DNA of 6,574 bases from Candidatus Collierbacteria bacterium (GCA_003531665.1 DQFC01000029.1:35844-42417), one strand, 5' to 3'. Positions 1-5,196 are shown, counted from the first letter of the stretch. Numbers and translations are program-made. The notes: a model not told the origin generated them from the letters alone.

Positions 1-884
1 AGTCTGGCAAAACGCCAAAAACTTGAAAATAACCGCTCGACCAAGACGCTCACAAAGATCAGCCCGGCTATAGTCATTGTTCCTTGCAGCAACTGTAAAA
101 TCCAGATAACAAGGATGATCCGGCGAGCTAGAGTAAGGATACGGATTCGCCAACGATTGTATGTAAAGACTCCCAGACGATGTTCCTTTAGGGCCTCGCC
201 AATAATACCGTCATGAATCCCGGCTTGATCCTGCAATAACCTTTCTTGCTGGCCAAACATTAAATTGGTTTCTACTGATTGAACCGAGGCAATCGACTTG
301 TTCCACTCTTCTTCGTAGAAATCTTGACGTTTGGCGCGGAATGGTTCTTTCTCCCGATTTCCCTTGATTGTGAGCCAGGCAAATAGAACAAAGGTGATGA
401 TGGCAATCAGAGCTACCCATGGGCTGAAGAAAAACAAGGGTATCAAACTAATGATGGTTTGAACCACCGTCGGGACAAATTCCCAACTCATGACATCTAC
501 AATATCTAGCGTCTTCCAAACACCGTCACCGACTTTTCCGACTAACGTACCCGAATTGTGCTTGTGATGCCAAGGTATATTCATCTTGAGAAACTTGGAA
601 ATTGCGGATAGCTTCAAATAACGAAAGATGGGATGACTTTGCTTGGCGATGATATGCCAATCAAAGGCGTTATCTAATCTCATATTGAGTTCATCGAAAA
701 GGAGTAATCCTGCGATTAAATATACCCACACAATAGGAGCGACACCGCTTCCAAAAAGGCTTACAACGAGACTAATAACATAACTACTGCCTAACTGAAC
801 TGTTTCATATAGAAACGCCAATAAGACAAAAATAAGAAAAGTTCTGTGGAACGGAGCCAAGAGAGACCAAAGTTTTCTAAACAT
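1..884 (-). CDS. ABC exporter, N-terminal transmembrane domain (partial, runs off left edge)
   Basis: Reading the complement from the ATG at 884 gives about 294 open codons to the window edge. The protein starts MFRKLWSLLAPFHRTFLIFV and has hydrophobic segments near residues 15-35, 45-65, about 145-180 and about 255-285. This is the layout of the six-helix transmembrane domain of ABC exporters. A stretch near residues 105-125 (HKHNSGTLVGKVGDGVWKT) matches the usual cytoplasmic 'GxLxxrixxD' segment of these domains. The ATP-binding domain with its Walker motifs would lie left of position 1, so it is not seen. There is no N-terminal C39 peptidase domain, because the chain enters the membrane region at once. 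The start is fixed by a strong AGGAGGT three bases upstream. No separate promoter is visible after the terminator at 924-953, so expression probably depends on read-through from the promoter at 1101-1129. The substrate cannot be told; drug or lipid export is typical of the family. Confidence 0.88.
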   Translation of the reverse strand, partial: MFRKLWSLLAPFHRTFLIFVLLAFLYETVQLGSSYVISLVVSLFGSGVAPIVWVYLIAGLLLFDELNMRLDNAFDWHIIAKQSHPIFRYLKLSAISKFLKMNIPWHHKHNSGTLVGKVGDGVWKTLDIVDVMSWEFVPTVVQTIISLIPLFFFSPWVALIAIITFVLFAWLTIKGNREKEPFRAKRQDFYEEEWNKSIASVQSVETNLMFGQQERLLQDQAGIHDGIIGEALKEHRLGVFTYNRWRIRILTLARRIILVIWILQLLQGTMTIAGLIFVSVLVERLFSSFWRFAR

Positions 885-887
885 ACT

Positions 888-894
888 ACCTCCT
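888..894 (-). promoter_or_regulatory. Strong Shine-Dalgarno of the ABC exporter
   Basis: The minus strand reads AGGAGGT, then AGT, then the ATG at 884. It is a near-perfect anti-16S match and fixes the exporter start. It is notable because most other genes in the window have no such site. Confidence 0.85.
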
Positions 895-923
895 GATAAA
901 TTTAATGTGCTCTGCAACATGCC

Positions 924-953
924 AAAAAAAACGCCGCGTATGCCGCGGCGTTT
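924..953 (-). terminator. Intrinsic terminator/attenuator upstream of the ABC exporter
   Basis: On the minus strand AAACGCCGCG (953-944) pairs perfectly with CGCGGCGTTT (938-929) around the loop GCATA, and the T run continues to 924. A 10-bp GC-rich stem followed by an uninterrupted T tract is a textbook Rho-independent terminator. In the plus direction only three Ts follow the stem, so it acts on minus-strand transcription. It lies about 145 nt downstream of the promoter at 1101-1129 and 30 bases before the exporter Shine-Dalgarno, the position expected of an attenuator. Confidence 0.85.
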
Positions 954-969
954 GTGTAAATCTATAAAA

Positions 970-1074
970 TTATGGATTGATATACGCAAAAGCCGTGGCA
1001 CAATTAAGGCCACAAGAACCCTCCACAAAGATTTGTGGAAGAACTATTCTTATTTTTATGATGGTGTTTACCAT
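970..1074 (-). CDS. Possible 34-aa leader or small peptide inside the exporter leader RNA
   Basis: An ATG at 1074 opens 34 codons ending at the TAA at 972-970, between the promoter at 1101-1129 and the terminator at 924-953. The peptide begins MVNTIIKIRIVLPQIFVEG and ends SCGLNCATAFAYINP. The first half is rich in isoleucine and valine, with three ATA codons close together. The second half has a CGLNC pair of cysteines and a small, uncharged tail. Two readings are possible: a leader peptide whose translation controls the terminator, as in bmrB upstream of the bmrCD exporter of Bacillus, or a secreted or modified peptide exported by the adjacent ABC protein. Against coding, there is no Shine-Dalgarno, the mRNA would have a ~20-nt 5' UTR unlike the leaderless neighbours, and the start lies inside a small hairpin. 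It may be chance. Confidence 0.28.
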   Translation of the reverse strand: MVNTIIKIRIVLPQIFVEGSCGLNCATAFAYINP

Positions 1075-1078
1075 ATTG

Positions 1079-1096
1079 ATTGCCAAAATTGGCAAT
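1079..1096. promoter_or_regulatory. 18-bp inverted repeat at the predicted leader transcription start
   Basis: ATTGCCAA and TTGGCAAT form perfect 8-bp arms around a 2-bp centre. The dyad begins 4-5 bases after the minus-strand -10 box, so it covers the predicted +1. It could be an operator for a dimeric repressor, or it could be the first RNA hairpin of the leader. The sequence alone does not separate these. Confidence 0.4.
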
Positions 1097-1100
1097 TAGT

Positions 1101-1129
1101 ACTATATCATCTTCTTATAGGGTTGTCAA
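1101..1129 (-). promoter_or_regulatory. Near-consensus sigma70-type promoter of the exporter leader
   Basis: The minus strand shows TTGACA at 1129-1124, a 17-bp spacer (1123-1107) and TATAGT at 1106-1101, with TGA just before the -10 giving an extended -10. This is the best promoter in the window. Transcription should start near 1096-1094. The -35 box sits inside a small palindrome, GGTTGTCAACC (1121-1131). Confidence 0.8.
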
Positions 1130-1150
1130 CCGGCAATCACGAGGGTGTAA

Positions 1151-1156
1151 TATAAT
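1151..1156 (+). promoter_or_regulatory. -10 box (TATAAT) for the YqaE-like gene; leaderless start
   Basis: A perfect TATAAT ends 6 bases before the ATG at 1163, so transcription would begin at or next to the start codon. The only -35 candidate, TTGTCA at 1123-1128, is 22 bases away and too far to be standard. Confidence 0.6.
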
Positions 1157-1162
1157 TAAATT

Positions 1163-1414
1163 ATGCAGAGGATAGACAATATAAACATCAACATTAGTCT
1201 AGCGGGAATTCAAAAAGTAATGGGTGATATCAGCCTCAGACTAAGTCACCTGAGCGGGAACGACGTGGCTTTTATCATTCTCGCCATTATCCTGCCTCCC
1301 ATTGCTGTTCTTCTTAAAGTAGGCTTGACGACACAGTTCTGGATAAACGTCATCCTGACCATACTGGGAGTGATCCCCGGTCAGATTCATGCTATGTGGA
1401 TAGTCCTCTTCTGA
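1163..1414 (+). CDS. YqaE/Pmp3 family (UPF0057) small membrane protein
   Basis: This 83-aa protein carries the family signature almost intact: ILPPIAVLLKVGLTTQFWIN at residues 43-62, then ILTILGVIPGQIHAMWIV at 64-81. These are the two hydrophobic helices of the Pmp3/YqaE family, with the conserved PP, KVGL, FWIN and IPGxIHA elements. Family members are membrane proteolipids linked to salt and stress tolerance or membrane potential in yeast, plants and bacteria; the exact activity is unsettled. Typical members are about 50-60 residues. This one has an extra 30 or so N-terminal residues (MQRIDNININISLAGIQKV...) that look amphipathic and are not part of the core. The ATG at 1163 is supported by a -10 box just upstream and no Shine-Dalgarno. 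It ends in TGA and is followed by a terminator at 1484-1505. Confidence 0.88.
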   Translation: MQRIDNININISLAGIQKVMGDISLRLSHLSGNDVAFIILAIILPPIAVLLKVGLTTQFWINVILTILGVIPGQIHAMWIVLF

Positions 1415-1483
1415 CCAAATTGCCTAACATGATAGAGGCACTAATTGCAAAATATTTTCCAGAAGGTTAAGACTTTGTTCAGG

Positions 1484-1505
1484 CCCGCCGAACAGGCGGG
1501 TTTTT
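1484..1505 (+). terminator. Intrinsic terminator after the YqaE-like gene
   Basis: CCCGCC (1484-1489) and GGCGGG (1495-1500) form a 6-bp GC stem around GAACA, followed by five Ts. It ends the 1163-1414 transcript about 70 bases after the stop and lies just before the promoter of the peptidase gene. Confidence 0.82.
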
Positions 1506-1513
1506 GTGTCATT

Positions 1514-1522
1514 TGCTACAAT
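1514..1522 (+). promoter_or_regulatory. Extended -10 promoter of the C39/TPR gene; leaderless start
   Basis: TGC followed by TACAAT (1517-1522) is an extended -10 element. It ends 6 bases before the ATG at 1529, giving a leaderless mRNA. A standard -35 would fall inside the terminator stem and is absent, as extended -10 promoters allow. Confidence 0.6.
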
Positions 1523-1528
1523 TTAATA

Positions 1529-2662
1529 ATGAAGGTGAGCTGGAAAAAAAGAAAAAGAAATTATATATTCCCCCTTGTTTTTGGCGTGATTGTAACCGCC
1601 GGACTCGGATACGCCACCATGGAACTTGGAGGAAGGAATAATCGATTGATCCTTTCCGATCCCGCGACACCGTGGCTACCATTACAGGTAATGGACATCA
1701 ACAAAACTTCCCCCGAACCCGTAATCAATATTGTGACTCCCGGGAGAAAATTCTCGCTACCCAGCGCCAAATGGGTTCCGCAGACATTTAATAATTGTGG
1801 GCCAGCAACAACCTCTATGGCTTTACAATATTTCGGATATTCTGTAACTCAAGAGGAAACAAAAAGAGCCTTGAGGACAAATCCCAAGGATTCAAATGTC
1901 TTCACCTATGAAATTGGAAACTATCTGAGAAACGACTTTAACATTGAATCTCGATTAATGTTCAACGGGAACATGATGATACTGAAAACTCTAGTTACGA
2001 ATGGTTTTTATATCATCATCGAGGACTGGTTGCACCCTTTTGAAGATATTGGGCACAATGCCATAATCCGAGGGTTCGACGATGACATGGGAGTGTTTAT
2101 TGCTGATGATCCCTTTACCGGAGTAGGAGTGAAATACAAGTATAGTGATTTTGATGAAGGACAGTGGAAACCTTTTAACCGTGAGTACTTGCCAGTATAC
2201 CGGAAAGAAAAAGAGAGTCTTTTGAAGGCAATTGTGGGGGAAAATTGGGACACGACCAGGATGCATTTGAATGCAATCAGAATAAACGAGCTTGATGTTC
2301 AGAAGAATCCAAACGACATGTACGCCTGGTTTAATATCGGAACCAGCTATTATGCATTGGGACAATATACAAAAGCAAAAGAGGCTTTTGAAAGATCCAG
2401 AACCATAGGATGGCCGATGAGAATGTTGTGGTACCAATATCAGCCGGTACAAACCTACAACCATCTTGGTGAGTATGATAAAGCACTTGAAATGGCCGCG
2501 ATTGGCCTTTCGACCTACGAAGCGTTCTCCGAACTTCACCTTGAATTGGCCATCGCCCACAAAGGACTAGGGAATTTATCAAAAGCCAGAGTCGAAGTAG
2601 AAAGGGCAATCACCTTGGCTCCGAACTTCGAACAGGCGATCACTTTTCAAAATCAGTTGTAG
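1529..2662 (+). CDS. Membrane-anchored C39-like cysteine peptidase with C-terminal TPR repeats
   Basis: The protein is 377 aa. It starts with a basic stretch (MKVSWKKRKRN) and a hydrophobic segment near residues 12-30, an uncleaved signal anchor or signal peptide, so the rest probably lies outside the membrane. Residues 78-200 match a C39-like peptidase fold (Peptidase_C39_2 type). There is a Gln85 oxyanion candidate and nucleophile Cys90 in VPQTFNNCGPATTSMA, catalytic His176 in GHNAIIRGF, and an Asp at 193 or 194 in ADDPF. Residues about 262-366 hold three TPR-like helical pairs (for example AWFNIGTSYYALGQYTKAKE), a protein-binding module. The reading frame is open back to a TTG at 1445, but that would run through the terminator at 1484-1505, so the ATG at 1529 behind an extended -10 is chosen. 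The substrate is unknown. C39 relatives process double-glycine leader peptides, but free-standing C39-like domains often have other, mostly unassigned, targets. Confidence 0.82.
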   Translation: MKVSWKKRKRNYIFPLVFGVIVTAGLGYATMELGGRNNRLILSDPATPWLPLQVMDINKTSPEPVINIVTPGRKFSLPSAKWVPQTFNNCGPATTSMALQYFGYSVTQEETKRALRTNPKDSNVFTYEIGNYLRNDFNIESRLMFNGNMMILKTLVTNGFYIIIEDWLHPFEDIGHNAIIRGFDDDMGVFIADDPFTGVGVKYKYSDFDEGQWKPFNREYLPVYRKEKESLLKAIVGENWDTTRMHLNAIRINELDVQKNPNDMYAWFNIGTSYYALGQYTKAKEAFERSRTIGWPMRMLWYQYQPVQTYNHLGEYDKALEMAAIGLSTYEAFSELHLELAIAHKGLGNLSKARVEVERAITLAPNFEQAITFQNQL

Positions 2663-2670
2663 CCGATTGA

Positions 2671-4002
2671 CTACCTCCGGTTTGACAAGTATTTTTTCTG
2701 AGCAACACGAAGTTTGCCTTTGGTAAAGTAGATGGCAATACTAATAAAAAAGACAGCTAGGGTATTAAGACGTAGAGCGGTGCCGGAACCTAACCTATCG
2801 GTCAGGAAGCCGATCTCTAGATTGCCCAGAAACAGGAGTCCTGCGTAAAGCAAAAAATAAATACTGGAAACTCGACCATGATATTTTTCTTCGACCATAA
2901 GTTGAACCATAGTCCCTAACACCACATTGATAGACACCAAGCCTCCACCGGCTAAAAAAAGATAGATAATACCCAAGTTTAAATTGGAGGTGAAAGAAAA
3001 TAGAAACAGACTAAGAGAAAATAAGGTGTTTCCGAAGATGACGATGGCGAGTTTGCTAAATCTGCGAGAAAGGACAGGAACCAATAACGTAGCCACTATA
3101 GCGCCGATCCCTATGGAAGAAAAGAGGTATCCCATACCGGTAGAATCCGAATGAAAGATATCTTTGGCGAGGACAGGGATGATGGTAGTATAAGACCAAC
3201 CAAAGATGGACATGGCACTTACATAAAGAAAGATAGCCCGGATGATGGGGTTCCGAACCGAATAGGTGATGCCCTCTTTGATAGCCTTAAGAGGTGATAA
3301 GTGTTGATTGGTGACTTTGTACGGGGTGTCGATTAAGAGAAGGGCTATGATGACAGCTATATAACTAAATCCGTTGATAATAAAAGCCCCACCGATGCCG
3401 GCCAAGACGATGTAGAGCCCTGCGATTCCTGGTCCTATAACCCTCCCCAAACTGGAGATGCCGGAATTTATTGATATGGCTGATGTAATTTTATCCTTAT
3501 CGGCCAGCTCGCTCAAATATGCAAAATGAGCCGGAGTATAAACAGAATTGACAATGCCTCCCAGCAGAGCGATGATCACTATTTCCGGAATATTTACCCA
3601 TCCAAAAATGGTGAGAATGCCCAAGAGAAAGGCCAAAAACATGGATATGGAGTTGGTAATCAGTAAAAGACTTTTTTTGGAAAAACGATCCACAATAATT
3701 CCACCAAAAAGGGAGAAGAAAAGAGCCGGTAAGGAAGACATGGCCGCTACAAGTCCGACCCAAAAAGCCGAGTTCGTCAATTGAAAAGTCAGCCACCCTA
3801 AAGCGACTACTTGCATCCAACTGCCGATATTGGAGATTAACTGACCGGTAAAATAACGACGGCAGTTCTGACTCTCCAAGACCGGGATTGAAGAAAAGAT
3901 TTTGTGTATCAATTTGGAATTACCGACATAACCAACATGCGAACTACCGCTAATGAGAAATTTTTCATCCGGAGTAAGATGAGGGCGTTTTGTCTTGTGC
4001 AC
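2671..4002 (-). CDS. MFS transporter, EntS/MFS_3-like exporter
   Basis: The protein is 443 aa with about 12 hydrophobic helices. The start of the transport core, RYFTGQLISNIGSWMQVVAL (residues 49-68), and the loop 2-3 motif GGIIVDRFSKKSLL (100-113, MFS motif A with Asp-Arg and a basic pair) are typical of the MFS_3/transmembrane secretion effector group that includes the enterobactin exporter EntS. Such proteins are proton-driven exporters of small molecules or drugs; the substrate cannot be read from sequence. The start is a GTG at 4002. It is supported by a TATTAT -10 box 7 bases upstream but not by a Shine-Dalgarno, and it gives an N-terminal tail of about 47 residues, longer than usual, so a later start (for example TTG at residue 31) is possible. 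The gene converges on the C39/TPR gene with an 8-bp gap and no terminator seen between them. Confidence 0.87.
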   Translation of the reverse strand: MHKTKRPHLTPDEKFLISGSSHVGYVGNSKLIHKIFSSIPVLESQNCRRYFTGQLISNIGSWMQVVALGWLTFQLTNSAFWVGLVAAMSSLPALFFSLFGGIIVDRFSKKSLLLITNSISMFLAFLLGILTIFGWVNIPEIVIIALLGGIVNSVYTPAHFAYLSELADKDKITSAISINSGISSLGRVIGPGIAGLYIVLAGIGGAFIINGFSYIAVIIALLLIDTPYKVTNQHLSPLKAIKEGITYSVRNPIIRAIFLYVSAMSIFGWSYTTIIPVLAKDIFHSDSTGMGYLFSSIGIGAIVATLLVPVLSRRFSKLAIVIFGNTLFSLSLFLFSFTSNLNLGIIYLFLAGGGLVSINVVLGTMVQLMVEEKYHGRVSSIYFLLYAGLLFLGNLEIGFLTDRLGSGTALRLNTLAVFFISIAIYFTKGKLRVAQKKYLSNRR

Positions 4003-4005
4003 AAG

Positions 4006-4015
4006 TATAATAATA
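4006..4015. promoter_or_regulatory. Overlapping divergent -10 boxes between the MFS and rlmB genes
   Basis: The plus strand has TATAAT at 4006-4011, ending 8 bases before the rlmB ATG at 4020. The minus strand has TATTAT at 4015-4010, ending 7 bases before the MFS GTG at 4002. The whole intergenic gap is 17 bp, so both genes must share this AT-rich core. No good -35 is seen for either direction. Confidence 0.55.
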
Positions 4016-4019
4016 GACT

Positions 4020-4763
4020 ATGGCAAAAACGACCGATTACGTAACTTTGGAAGGCAGAAATATGGTAAGAGATGGTTTGGTATCCGGACAAAAAATCCGA
4101 ACAGTACTGTTTGCTCTTGGGTCGGTAGGAGATCCAAAAATAAAAGAGATCGATAAACTCGCAAGGGACAAAGGAGTACAAATTCAATCAATCCAGACAG
4201 ACGAGCTGAATAAGATGGCCGAATCCAGAAACCCTCAAGGAGTGATCGCTCTGATGGATGTCCCAGAAATCACTTCCCTGAAACAAATTTTGGATAACAA
4301 AAGAAATTGTTTTGTGGTACTACTCAATCATATTGATTACGAACAAAATCTCGGTGCTATTTTGAGGACTGCGTGGGCAGCAGGAGTAGATGCTGTAGTA
4401 GTATCCCCCAATGGAGTCCACGAAATTACTCCGGTCGTGGCCAAAGTGTCTATGGGAGGTGCCGCCTATGTGCCGCTAATTCCCATGAGTCTGTTTCAAG
4501 CCATCAAAATGCTCCACGAATATGCTGTACCGGTAGTCGGAGTGGAGGTAGAAATGGGCAAGACGATGTACGAACAAAAACTGACCGGCCCGGTGGCCTT
4601 CTTGATGGGAGGAGAGTCCGAGGGATTGTCGGAACCTTTACAAAAAGAATGCGATTACTTTATCAACATTCCCATGCAAAAGGCCGTGGCCTCACTGAAT
4701 GTGAGTGTGGCGACAGCTCTGGTGCTGTACGAAAAAAATAGACAGGAAAATAACAGATCATAG
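4020..4763 (+). CDS. rlmB: 23S rRNA (guanosine-2'-O-)-methyltransferase RlmB-type, SpoU/TrmH family
   Basis: The protein is 247 aa, the usual length. Residues about 8-80 form the substrate-binding domain (LEGRNMVRDGL near 10-20, ending NPQGVIALMD). The SpoU catalytic domain has all three knot motifs: motif 1 YEQNLGAILRTAWAAG (107-122, Asn110 and Arg116), motif 2 FLMGGESEGLS (194-204) and motif 3 IPMQKAVASLNVSVATALVL (217-236, with Ser225-Leu-Asn227). RlmB uses S-adenosylmethionine to methylate the 2'-OH of G2251 in the peptidyl-transferase loop of 23S rRNA. Close paralogues (TrmH, other SpoU enzymes) share these motifs, so target assignment rests on the domain layout. In motif 1 the usual Asp-Pro pair is Asp-Tyr, a minor variation. 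It is divergently placed from the MFS gene and appears leaderless. Confidence 0.88.
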   Translation: MAKTTDYVTLEGRNMVRDGLVSGQKIRTVLFALGSVGDPKIKEIDKLARDKGVQIQSIQTDELNKMAESRNPQGVIALMDVPEITSLKQILDNKRNCFVVLLNHIDYEQNLGAILRTAWAAGVDAVVVSPNGVHEITPVVAKVSMGGAAYVPLIPMSLFQAIKMLHEYAVPVVGVEVEMGKTMYEQKLTGPVAFLMGGESEGLSEPLQKECDYFINIPMQKAVASLNVSVATALVLYEKNRQENNRS

Positions 4764-4765
4764 TT

Positions 4766-4786
4766 CTCAGATATCAGATCTCAGTT
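4766..4786 (+). repeat. Short 7-bp tandem repeat between genes
   Basis: CTCAGAT, ATCAGAT and CTCAGTT follow each other directly after the rlmB stop. There are three units with one or two changes each. No hairpin with a T run is present, so this is not a terminator. Confidence 0.5.
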
Positions 4787-4801
4787 TGTGATATTTAGTG
4801 C

Positions 4802-4807
4802 TAACAT
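4802..4807 (+). promoter_or_regulatory. Candidate -10 box for the 105-aa gene; leaderless start
   Basis: TAACAT ends 6 bases before the ATG at 4814, the same spacing as other leaderless starts here. It is a weak match to TATAAT with no -35, so on its own it could be chance. Confidence 0.4.
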
Positions 4808-4813
4808 GATTGT

Positions 4814-5131
4814 ATGGAAGTAATCTATAAAAAAGCGGAAACTAACGAAGAGATTAGAAATTGGGTGGTGCTTCATGGGGGTAAACCGGCCACGATTAAC
4901 GATCCCGAAGTAGTGATGGATAAGATTGGTCTGCGTATCGACTGGCCCGGACATAAGGATGAGGGAATGCTGAGCTCAGGAAGAGCGGCCACCAAAGATA
5001 TCTCGTGGGATGAGTTTTTTGCCGTCATAGAACGGGAGAACCTCGATTTTGAGTATTCCGAGCAGGAAAATATTGATCCTACTTGGAGATATCGGTTCGT
5101 GCCTAAATACGCTCCCGCGTCCGAGGAGTAA
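4814..5131 (+). CDS. Small acidic hypothetical protein with GGKPA / LRIDWPG / SWDEFF pattern
   Basis: The protein is 105 aa, soluble, with no signal peptide or membrane segment. Visible blocks are EEIRNWVVLHGGKPATI (12-28), KIGLRIDWPG (37-46), ISWDEFFAVIERENLDFEYS (63-82) and a basic-aromatic tail with WRYRFVPKY (91-99). From memory, a family of small uncharacterised proteins in archaea and bacteria has the same order: a GGxPA block, then LRIDFPG, then a SWDEFF helix ending in LxFxY. Some members carry unreliable enzyme names in databases, which I would not transfer. The function is unknown; the pattern suggests a small compact domain rather than an enzyme with an obvious active site. It lies 50 bases after rlmB and has its own weak -10 box. 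The 98-aa gene downstream has a separate promoter, so this need not be an operon. Confidence 0.78.
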   Translation: MEVIYKKAETNEEIRNWVVLHGGKPATINDPEVVMDKIGLRIDWPGHKDEGMLSSGRAATKDISWDEFFAVIERENLDFEYSEQENIDPTWRYRFVPKYAPASEE

Positions 5132-5133
5132 CC

Positions 5134-5162
5134 TTGCTTTTGGATTATGGGGTTGATAGAAT
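5134..5162 (+). promoter_or_regulatory. Sigma70-type promoter of the 98-aa gene
   Basis: TTGCTT (5134-5139), a 17-bp spacer and TAGAAT (5157-5162), with TGA just before it as an extended -10. Transcription should start near 5169, leaving a 5' UTR of about 28 nt with a Shine-Dalgarno. It begins right after the stop of the preceding gene. Confidence 0.68.
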
Positions 5163-5187
5163 ATGCCTGTTCTTGAATAATTCAATT

Positions 5188-5192
5188 GGAGG
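5188..5192 (+). promoter_or_regulatory. Shine-Dalgarno deciding the start of the 98-aa gene
   Basis: GGAGG lies four bases before the ATG at 5197. It selects this start over the in-frame TTG at 5134, which coincides with the -35 box and so would precede the transcript. Confidence 0.75.
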
Positions 5193-5196
5193 CAGA

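Larger units (their letters stand above)
924..1096 (-). ncRNA. Structured leader RNA / candidate small RNA upstream of the ABC exporter
   Basis: This is the predicted transcript from a near-consensus promoter (1101-1129) to the intrinsic terminator at 924-953, about 170 nt. Reading 5' to 3' on the minus strand it holds five inverted repeats: 1096-1079 (arms ATTGCCAA/TTGGCAAT), 1074-1061 (ATGGT/ACCAT), 1039-1022 (TCCACAAA/TTTGTGGA), 1013-995 (GTGGC/GCCAC) and the 10-bp terminator stem. Alternative pairings exist. CCACAA at 1038-1033 can pair with its own arm or with TTGTGG at 1015-1010, which would break the next hairpin. GCGTAT at 987-982 is complementary to ATACGC in the terminator loop and 3' arm. 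Such mutually exclusive stems are typical of attenuators, though that is inference. I do not recognise it as 6S, SRP, tmRNA, RNase P or a known riboswitch. A 34-codon ORF lies inside it. Confidence 0.6.

Noticed and set aside
924..1096. Leader RNA as 6S RNA, SRP RNA or a T-box
   Set aside because: The 5' and 3' ends do not pair as in 6S RNA, the conserved SRP apical motif is not seen, and there is no T-box consensus sequence.
907..1155. 82-codon plus-strand ORF across the intergenic region
   Set aside because: It starts at a GTG without a ribosome site, runs through the terminator stem at 929-953 and antisense to the strong promoter and leader RNA, has an unlikely composition, and its stop lies within the -10 box of the next gene.
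1445..1528. Upstream TTG start for the C39/TPR protein
   Set aside because: The added 28 codons would translate the intrinsic terminator at 1484-1505, and the chain would gain no signal peptide. The ATG at 1529 has an extended -10 box and starts with a proper signal anchor.
1991..2609. Long minus-strand frames inside the C39/TPR gene
   Set aside because: They are shadows of a clearly coding plus-strand gene with recognised motifs, and they show no domain or start signal of their own.
924..2662. A complete bacteriocin/RiPP cluster made of the 34-aa peptide, the ABC exporter and the C39 protein
   Set aside because: The peptide lacks a clear double-glycine leader and a ribosome site, no modification enzyme is present, the exporter has no C39 domain, and the C39/TPR gene is on the other strand with its own promoter. 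It is kept only as a weak hypothesis.
2663..2670. Terminator between the convergent C39/TPR and MFS genes
   Set aside because: The gap is 8 bp and I found no GC-rich stem followed by a T run in or just around it.
5134..5196. Upstream TTG start for the 98-aa protein
   Set aside because: That TTG is the -35 box of the gene's own promoter, and the Shine-Dalgarno points to the ATG at 5197.
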